From Planctomycetota bacterium (GTDB lineage Bacteria > Planctomycetota > PUPC01 > DSUN01), in the NCBI GenBank assembly GCA_016872875.1, contig VGYW01000373.1, positions 1 to 8,119 of the forward strand: a DNA stretch of 8,119 nucleotides. Reading direction: 5' to 3'. A model generated the notes under the pieces. That model was not told where the DNA came from. It made no database searches and worked only from the letters and a program-made list of their open reading frames with translations. Position numbers and translations under genes: made by a program. Below, one piece after another: positions 1-5,441 of this stretch; position 1 is the first letter of the stretch, and every line of letters begins with the position of its first letter.

Positions 1-1208
1 TCCTGATCGTCGGGGTGGCGAGCGTGTTTGGTGTGCTGCTCTCCGGCTTCGTGGCCGCCATCCCGCTCGTCACGCGCGGCCTGGTCTTTGCAGTCCGGCC
101 TTTCCAACTCGGCTTGGCCCTCGGATGGCACGAGGTGCCGCCGCTCACGGCGGGCCATGTGGTGGCGATCGGTCTCCTGGCCGCGGTGCTGGCACTCGGG
201 GTGCTGAGGCCGCGCTTCTGGTGCCGCCACCTCTGCCCCACGGGCGCCTTGCTCTCCGCGCTGAGCCCGCTGCGGTTGGTCGAGCGCAAGGTGCGGTCAT
301 CCTGCACCGGCTGTGGCGCGTGCGTGGCTGCCTGCTCGTTTGGCGCGATTCGCCCGGACTTCGGGACCCGCGCGTCAGAGTGCACGCTCTGCCAGTCCTG
401 CGGTGGTGCCTGCCCGGTCGGGGCCATCACGTTCGTCCCGCGCTGGGCTCGTTTGGAGGAGAGGCCCGCCGACGCGGGCGCCGCGCCGGGGGTCGCTCTG
501 TCGCGCCGGGCCTTCGTCGGCGCCTCGGCCGCGGGAGTCGGCGCGGCGCTGGCGCTGCCCCGCGCCGGCGCCGGGCCGGCCATCGTCCGGCCCCCGGGCA
601 GCGTGAGGGAGGACGACTTCCTGGCGCTCTGTGTGCGCTGCGGCTCGTGCATGAACGCGTGCCCCACGAGCCTGCTCCAGCCGGTCGGCCTCGAGGGCGG
701 CGCCCTGCACTTCTGGACGCCGCGAGCTGCCACGACACAGGCGGGCTGCGACCCCTCGTGCAGCAACTGCGGTCAGGTGTGCCCCACGGGCGCGATCCGG
801 GCGCTGCCCCTCGCCGAGAAGCGGTGCGCCCGGATGGGTTTGGCGGTTGTTGACCGGCAGGCGTGCCTGCCGCACGCCGGCGTCAAGGCCTGCCAGCTCT
901 GCGCGGATGTGTGCCGGGACATCGGATACGACGCCATCGCCATGAACGCCGGCGAGCCGGACGCGGGCGCGGCCTTCGAGGCACCGGCGGTTGACGGCTC
1001 GAAGTGCGTGGGGTGCGGCTACTGCGAGGCGTCCTGCCAGGCCGTGAACGTGGCGGAGGGAATGCTCCCGGCGCCGGCCATCCGCGTGGAGGCCGGACCT
1101 GGCAAGGAGGACCGGATGCGGTCGGGCTCTTACCGGGCCTTGCACGGCCAACGGGCTACCGGAGCGGCAACGGAACCTGCTTCCGCTGGCCGGCGCGCGC
1201 CACCGTGA
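1..1208 (+). CDS. NapH/NapG-like polyferredoxin fusion (5' end outside window)
   Basis: This is a membrane iron-sulfur protein whose likely role is passing electrons between the quinone pool or cytoplasm and a periplasmic acceptor. The open frame runs to the left edge (first full codon at base 3) in the middle of a hydrophobic segment, so the GTG at 15 is probably not the start. Numbering from that GTG, membrane segments lie near residues 1-26 and 46-64. They are followed by a NapH-style C70-x3-C74-P and two [4Fe-4S] sets (C97/100/103/107 and C123/126/129/133). Residues 163-181 (SRRAFVG plus a hydrophobic run) look like a Tat signal inside the protein. After it come four more cysteine sets: C206/209/212/216, C245/249/252/256 (x3 spacing), C284/293/296/300 and C331/334/337/341. 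The first half matches NapH and the second half matches NapG, which are separate proteins in nitrate-reductase operons. The function is certain only to the level of a multi-cluster ferredoxin. The stop at 1206-1208 lies inside the facing gene. Confidence 0.85.
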   Translation, partial: LIVGVASVFGVLLSGFVAAIPLVTRGLVFAVRPFQLGLALGWHEVPPLTAGHVVAIGLLAAVLALGVLRPRFWCRHLCPTGALLSALSPLRLVERKVRSSCTGCGACVAACSFGAIRPDFGTRASECTLCQSCGGACPVGAITFVPRWARLEERPADAGAAPGVALSRRAFVGASAAGVGAALALPRAGAGPAIVRPPGSVREDDFLALCVRCGSCMNACPTSLLQPVGLEGGALHFWTPRAATTQAGCDPSCSNCGQVCPTGAIRALPLAEKRCARMGLAVVDRQACLPHAGVKACQLCADVCRDIGYDAIAMNAGEPDAGAAFEAPAVDGSKCVGCGYCEASCQAVNVAEGMLPAPAIRVEAGPGKEDRMRSGSYRALHGQRATGAATEPASAGRRAPP

Positions 1209-2499
1209 GGGTGGCGCTCTCCCCTGGCGCCTTCTGCTGGAAGATGTAGGCCAGGAACGCAAACTCGTTCCACGCGCCCGCCTCCTTGTCCACCTGCACG
1301 ATCACGTCGCCTTCCAGCAGGCCTGCGGCCTTCGCGGTGCTTTCCCTGCCATGATAGCGCTTGACGCGCAGGGCCATCGCGCCTTCGGCCACGCCCAGCT
1401 TGGCCCGCTCCGCCGCGGGCACCGCCTCGGCTGAGAAGCCGGTGGTCTGGCGGAAGTTCCAGATGATCTCCCGCCAGGCGTAGTCGCCGCCACGACGCCA
1501 GCCTTTCGGCAGCTCCAGCGTCAGCGCCACGGTCTGGCCCGCGCGTTCGACCTCGGCCTTGACCTTGGCGGGCTCGCCTGCTTTCTCCAGGACGAACTGG
1601 ACGTCGGCTTCCGACACCATGGGTTGGCCATCGAGCTTCGTCACGCGGTCGCCCGCGCGGAAGCCCGCCTTCTCCGCGGGCGAGCCCTCGTCCACCACCC
1701 CCAGCGTGGCCGCCTCATCCACGGCGAACCTCAGGCCGGCCAGCTTGACCGGCGGGTAGCTGTAAACGCTCTCGTCGCCCAGGCTCTTGCGGCCGCGCCA
1801 CGAGCTGACCACGCGGCCCGACTCGGCCACGTGGCACCAGAGGCAGTCGCCTCGGATCGTGGGCTTGCGGAGGTCAAGGGGACGGTAGCGGTCCGCAATG
1901 GAAGGGATGGTCTCGGGCGGGCTCCAGAGTGGCTTGGGGCCTCGCTTGGCGTCGAGCACTTTCCTGAGGGCATCCTTGCCTGCGGCGTCCGTCGACTCGT
2001 ATGCCTTGTGCAGGTCGAGCACGGCCAGGCAGGTCTTCCTAAGCCCTTCGACGGACACCTCGCCCGTCCCGTCATGGCTCGCCCTCGTGCCGTAGCGGCC
2101 ATACACCGTCCCATCCGCGTTGAGGAACATCACGGCCCACACCGCGTTCATGTCGAACTGGAACTGCGCGAGGTCCAGGCCATAGATCTGCACGAGGCGC
2201 ACGCACTCGAATTGGCCGAGAGCCTCGGCGAGCTTCGGGTCCTCGCGCCGGACAACCTTCGTGTCGATCTCCTTGTAGGCCTTGAGCGGCACGCAGCGGA
2301 AGACGACGAGCAGCGGCTTGCCAGTTTTCCGAGCGTCCGCGAATCCGGAAGCAATGTTGTCGTAGTGCCACTCGCCCACAGGCTCGACATCCTGGAGCTT
2401 GGCCCTAAGCGCCTCCTTGTCGGGCGCCATCTCTGCCAGGAGCGGAGGAGCGAGGATTCCCATCACAAGGACGAACGCCGCGATCGCTGATATCTTCAT
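1156..2499 (-). CDS. Exported thioredoxin-like / CxxCH / double-PDZ protein
   Basis: The predicted protein is 447 aa and periplasmic. I chose the ATG at 2499 because it opens a signal peptide (MKISAIAAFVLVMGILAPPLLA) and has AGGAG 9 bases upstream. The frame stays open to 2655, but that extension is basic and not signal-like. Residues 45-165 look like a thioredoxin fold (a 'GKPLLVVF' strand, then a 'VMFLNADG' strand). Where the redox CxxC should be there is only C69 (RCVPLKAY), so disulfide chemistry is doubtful. Residues 219-223 are CLWCH, a c-type haem motif. Two PDZ-like domains follow, about 253-330 (SPAEKAGFRAGDRV) and 360-445 (AKAAGLLEGDVIVQV). Both have the carboxylate-loop/GD pattern typical of bacterial PDZ domains. 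PDZ domains bind protein C-termini, but no protease domain is present. The specific role is unknown. The end overlaps the convergent polyferredoxin gene by 53 bp. Confidence 0.85.
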   Translation of the reverse strand: MKISAIAAFVLVMGILAPPLLAEMAPDKEALRAKLQDVEPVGEWHYDNIASGFADARKTGKPLLVVFRCVPLKAYKEIDTKVVRREDPKLAEALGQFECVRLVQIYGLDLAQFQFDMNAVWAVMFLNADGTVYGRYGTRASHDGTGEVSVEGLRKTCLAVLDLHKAYESTDAAGKDALRKVLDAKRGPKPLWSPPETIPSIADRYRPLDLRKPTIRGDCLWCHVAESGRVVSSWRGRKSLGDESVYSYPPVKLAGLRFAVDEAATLGVVDEGSPAEKAGFRAGDRVTKLDGQPMVSEADVQFVLEKAGEPAKVKAEVERAGQTVALTLELPKGWRRGGDYAWREIIWNFRQTTGFSAEAVPAAERAKLGVAEGAMALRVKRYHGRESTAKAAGLLEGDVIVQVDKEAGAWNEFAFLAYIFQQKAPGESATLTVARAGQRKQVPLPLR

Positions 2500-2508
2500 G
2501 GTCTGTTT

Positions 2509-2513
2509 CTCCT
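2509..2513 (-). promoter_or_regulatory. Shine-Dalgarno AGGAG fixing the start at 2499
   Basis: On the minus strand AGGAG is followed by AAACAGAC and the ATG that opens the signal peptide. This site decides between the start at 2499 and the longer open frame to 2655. Confidence 0.7.
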
Positions 2514-2869
2514 GCCTACCCGCGGTCATTGAACGGACGGAATGATAGGACGGGCTATTCCCCGTGGAAGTGGTTGCCTGTGGAGTTGCTCTCTTGTCGC
2601 AGGAGCGACCACGGGAAAGCCTTGCCGAAGCTATGATACGTCGGCGCGTGGCCATGGTAACTGAATCCCTGCTGGCCCGCGCGGTTCTCGGGTCATACGC
2701 GAAAGCCCCGCTGTGTCAATGGCGTCAGGCAAGACGGAACCTGAGGAGCAGAATGAAGACGTGCCGTGAGCCTGTCCGCCACATCCCAATCACATGCGAG
2801 GCGGACACCGTTGTCGTAGGCGGTGAGGCGCATGGCACCGACCCGATCGGCACTCGGCTTCTCCTCATG
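2514..2869. other. Gene-poor stretch between two minus-strand genes
   Basis: I see no convincing gene. Short open frames on both strands lack good ribosome sites or recognisable motifs. A weak promoter for the thioredoxin/PDZ gene may lie on the minus strand: TATCAT (2542-2547) with TTCCAC (2564-2569) 16 bases upstream, the latter matching the -35 consensus poorly. Inverted repeats cluster at 2561-2615: CCCGTGG (2561-2567) pairs with CCACGGG (2609-2615), and GTCGC-AGGA-GCGAC forms a small hairpin at 2596-2609. These could fold in the leader upstream of that promoter or in the 3' UTR of the glycosidase-like gene. No T-run makes them a clear terminator. Confidence 0.4.
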
Positions 2870-4117
2870 TCATTGGCCTTTGCTGGCAGGCCCTCCACCC
2901 TTGCCGGGCGCGAGGAGCACTGCGCCACGCTTAGGGGGAAGCGGCAGCCGCCCGATCTCCTGCCCGGCCAGGGTCGCGTAGGGCTGGGGCAAGGATAGGG
3001 TCAGCGGCCTTTCCGTGGGGTTGACGGCGACGCATCCGCGGCTGAAGATCCTCAGGAAGCCACCATCCCGGGCCTCGTAGTCGCCCTTCGGCTCGCCGAG
3101 GTTGACATCAAAGAAGGGATACCGGGTCTTCTGGTTCGCCATCTTGTAGGCCGGGGCGTAGAAGAAGTAGGCTTGGTCGCCTTCCTTGGCCATCAGATAG
3201 GATGCGAAACAGAAGAGCGCCTCATCCTCGGACGGCGAGTCGGTGCGGCAGAGGAGGTTGGTGAGCTTGCCCGTGCGGCTGGCCTCGCGCACTTGGTCCA
3301 CTTTGGCCTTCCAGCCCCAGCGCCCCTCGAGCCCCGTGCGGAGCGACATCCAGGACTCGCAGTTCGCTCCATCGGTGGCCTCGACGTAGGCTCGCGATTC
3401 CTGTGGCTCGCCGGAGCGCATGTGGTTGAAGATGATCCTCTTCTGCTTCAGCCCTGCGTCGGCAACGGCCTTCATGATCACTTTGAGCATCGCCACTTCG
3501 TCGGCAGTCCACTGGGCTGGCGTCAGGTTCACAGGTGTCGCCGAAGTCCACTTCCCGACCAGCTCCGGGCGGAAGGGGAACTCGGTCGAGACATTGTCGA
3601 GCTGGATGCCGTCGTATCGCCCCGCCTTCAACGTTTCGACGACCAGCCCGGCGAGGTACTGCTGGAGACCTGGCTTGCCGGTGTTGAATGCGTACCTGTT
3701 CTTGTACTTCGGGAAGTAGATCCTCACCCGCGCCCCGGCGGCGTCGTGATGGAACCAGTCCTCGTGGGCGTTCGTGTCGGCCCAAATGCGCGCAAAGTAG
3801 GGGTACTTGACCGAATCGGCGTTGATGTCCGACGTGTTGATGTAGCAGAACACGAGAGCGCCGGAATTGCGCTGCCGAAATGCCGTGAGCACGTCCGGCT
3901 TGACATCCGCCGAAGCGATCATCAGGTCGTAGCGGTGCGGGAGGCCGTCGAGGTCGGCCACGCGGTTGTCGCCCAGCGCCATGAGGGTGATCCTGGCCGT
4001 ACGCTCAGCGGCTCGGGCCTCAGGCTGGCTCAGGAGGGCAGTCAGCAGCCCGACAGTGACCAGAACTCCGGTGAGCCCGGCCGGCGGGAAGCGGAGAGTG
4101 CCATCGGCGTCCTTCAC
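2870..4117 (-). CDS. Exported glycosidase-like TIM-barrel protein (GHL15/GH114-like)
   Basis: The predicted protein is 415 aa. It starts with GTG at 4117, supported by GAGGAA (within 4123-4128 on the + strand) five bases upstream. Residues 14-37 form a hydrophobic signal ending in an Ala-rich site (EARAA), so the protein is probably exported. The body resembles the 'hypothetical glycosyl hydrolase' TIM barrels (GHL15, and more distantly GH114). It has an early strand giving VFCYINTSDINADS (89-102), then YFPKYKNRYAFN (134-145), YDGIQLDN (168-175) with Asp/Asn at a strand end, IIFNHM (228-233) and NCESW (252-256). In such barrels the D of the 'DGIQLDN' strand and a downstream E are the usual acid/base candidates; here these would be D169 or D174, and E254. 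The C-terminus (about 350-405) looks like a small beta domain. The substrate cannot be told. It follows the broken PQQ-like gene by 9 bp, and its ribosome site overlaps that gene's stop, so the two were likely one transcript. Confidence 0.75.
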   Translation of the reverse strand: MKDADGTLRFPPAGLTGVLVTVGLLTALLSQPEARAAERTARITLMALGDNRVADLDGLPHRYDLMIASADVKPDVLTAFRQRNSGALVFCYINTSDINADSVKYPYFARIWADTNAHEDWFHHDAAGARVRIYFPKYKNRYAFNTGKPGLQQYLAGLVVETLKAGRYDGIQLDNVSTEFPFRPELVGKWTSATPVNLTPAQWTADEVAMLKVIMKAVADAGLKQKRIIFNHMRSGEPQESRAYVEATDGANCESWMSLRTGLEGRWGWKAKVDQVREASRTGKLTNLLCRTDSPSEDEALFCFASYLMAKEGDQAYFFYAPAYKMANQKTRYPFFDVNLGEPKGDYEARDGGFLRIFSRGCVAVNPTERPLTLSLPQPYATLAGQEIGRLPLPPKRGAVLLAPGKGGGPASKGQ

Positions 4118-4126
4118 GAGCGTTCC

Positions 4127-4760
4127 TCAACAATCGCTGCCGAAGCGGACCGCACAGGGCGCGGGCGCCACGGGGGTCTTGTGTCGCCAGAACTCGCCAC
4201 CCGATTCGGGGGCGACGGCACGAATCCACTTCTCCTGTCCTGCCCAGGCATTGCCGTCGGAGTAGCGATGCCCTGTCTGACACAGGGAAGGAGAGTCCGT
4301 CGTGATGAGGTACAGAGTTCCGTTGTGGTGCAGAATCTCCTCGCAGGCGGCGGTCTTCTCCAGTGTCTTGATCGTCCGGCCGGCGGCTGCGTCAATCACC
4401 GTGACCCCCTCATCCAGGTTCGCGGCAACGAACAGCCTGTCGCCCGCGGCCACAAGGCATCGCGGCATCTGTGTCGGCCCGCTCTTGTACGGGAACAGCG
4501 GCGAGCCCCACCGCTTGAAGGGACGCTTCCACAGGATCTTCCCATTGTACGCGTTCCGAGCGACCAGCTCCCAGTCCGGGGGCAGGAAGAGCGAGACATT
4601 CGGCGCCTCATCGAGCAGGTAGAAGATCCTCCCCGCAGCCGCGACCATGGTCTGGAAGCTGGAGACCGCTTCATGATGCTGCGTCCATTGAGGGCCGCCG
4701 GTCCATTGCAGCCTCTTGGGGGGGACCGGCCACCTGGTCCTTGCTCACCGACCCGCCGGT
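4127..4760 (-). pseudogene. Truncated, frameshifted PQQ-like beta-propeller gene remnant
   Basis: The main frame (ATG at 4648, stop TGA at 4127-4129) encodes 173 aa with repeated propeller patterns: GRIFYLLDE, ELVARNAYNGKILWKRP, DRLFVAANLDEGVTVIDAAAG and WIRAVAPESGGEFWR. These fit the N-terminal part of large PQQ-binding-like propeller proteins common in planctomycete-type genomes, which run several hundred residues further. The same frame upstream of the ATG still reads family-like sequence (KRLQWTGGPQWTQHHEAVSS). The preceding piece, SVSKDQVAGPP, lies in the next frame; the two join exactly at a run of seven C (4718-4724), and removing one C restores GPPKRLQW. No signal peptide or usual N-terminal motif is found upstream, although that second frame is open back to an ATG at 4991 with a strong ribosome site. 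The C-terminus ends abruptly after 'TPVAP'. It is most likely a decayed fragment. A sequencing error could explain the shift but not the missing ends. Confidence 0.65.
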
Positions 4761-4992
4761 GATGCGCTCTCGAACGCCGCTGTTCTGACGACCGACCTCA
4801 CGCGGGCAAACGACCTCCCATGTGTTTCTTATCATGCCTGCTCCCCGACAGCTTGTCAACGGGGGACAACCAGCCCACGGAATCCACCTCCGGGGCATAG
4901 GCGCGCCACTCTGGCCATCGTCGAGGAGGTAGTCAATCAACGCCTTGAACTCCCCGCGCGTCCCTGATAAGCTTGCCTCCACGGTGAACATG

Positions 4993-5063
4993 CACGGCCT
5001 CCTCTCACATCGGGGACCATACATTCGGGGTTCAACGACATGTATGCTTCAAAGGAGGCCGTG
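4993..5063. repeat. Nested inverted repeat with Shine-Dalgarno-like arms
   Basis: CACGGCCTCCT (4993-5003) is the exact reverse complement of AGGAGGCCGTG (5053-5063). Inside lies a second exact pair, CATACAT (5018-5024) and ATGTATG (5040-5046), with a 15-base loop. On each strand the arm reads AGGAGGCCGTG and is followed by an ATG: 1 base later on the minus strand (start 4991) and 6 bases later on the plus strand (start 5070). It could be a cruciform or an RNA hairpin covering a ribosome site. The function is unknown. Confidence 0.5.
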
Positions 5064-5309
5064 TCTTCAATGCCTTTTCGCGGTAAGGCCAGACTCCTGA
5101 ACCAGTTGGGCCGTTTCCGAAAAAGGGCCACGCCCAAATGGAATCAGTCGGGTATCTCATTGACTCAGGTGGCCCCTACCGGCTGTGGTCGGCCGGCTTG
5201 CGGCCTCGTGTGTGCCTGACCATCTCGCGGTAGGAGTACGTTGGGCCATGAGCAACTTCCCCGCCCGCAAGACGGATTCTCTTGGGCCACTTTTCCTCTG
5301 GTGCGACCA

Positions 5310-5324
5310 ATCTCTTATAGAGAT
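5310..5324. promoter_or_regulatory. 15-bp palindrome, candidate operator
   Basis: ATCTCT-TAT-AGAGAT is a perfect palindrome with a 3-base centre, about 118 bases before the HzsA-related start codon. Its centre contains TTATAG, which could be a -10 box with a weak TTTTCC 18 bases upstream. The position would suit a repressor site for the downstream gene. The regulator is unknown, and chance occurrence is possible. Confidence 0.25.
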
Positions 5325-5441
5325 GACTGCCGAACTGCCTGACAACCGCTTCATCACCCTCCTGCTGGCCAGCCAGAGCAGGGTTTCCGCTTCTCGCGCC
5401 GCCTGCAGTATGCCTGATGTCGGACGCCAAAGGAGTCTTCC

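Larger units (their letters stand above)
4761..5441. other. Gene-poor region upstream of the HzsA-related gene
   Basis: No clear gene is seen in 680 bp, and base composition is less biased than in the flanking genes. It may hold the promoters of both the minus-strand PQQ/glycosidase pair and the plus-strand HzsA-related gene. A minus-strand frame from ATG 4991 has AGGAGG six bases upstream but encodes nothing I recognise before joining the PQQ-like fragment. A plus-strand frame, 5070-5219 (49 aa, basic start, ending TGCGRPACGLVCA), has AAAGGAGG 11 bases upstream; whether it is translated is open. A minus-strand frame (5430-5176, TTG start, 84 aa) lacks coding-like codon use. No tRNA or rRNA pattern was seen. 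Confidence 0.4.

Noticed and set aside
2693..2833. Minus-strand 46-aa frame just downstream of the glycosidase-like stop
   Set aside because: No good ribosome site and no recognised motif.
3173..4762. Long plus-strand open frame (529 codons) opposite the glycosidase-like gene and PQQ remnant
   Set aside because: The minus strand reads as clear protein families with a signal peptide and ribosome sites; the plus frame has no recognisable motif and is the usual antisense openness of GC-rich coding DNA.
5106..5137. TTGGGC / GCCCAA inverted repeat with a 20-base loop
   Set aside because: Six-bp arms with a loop this long are expected by chance, and there is no T-run or neighbouring signal.
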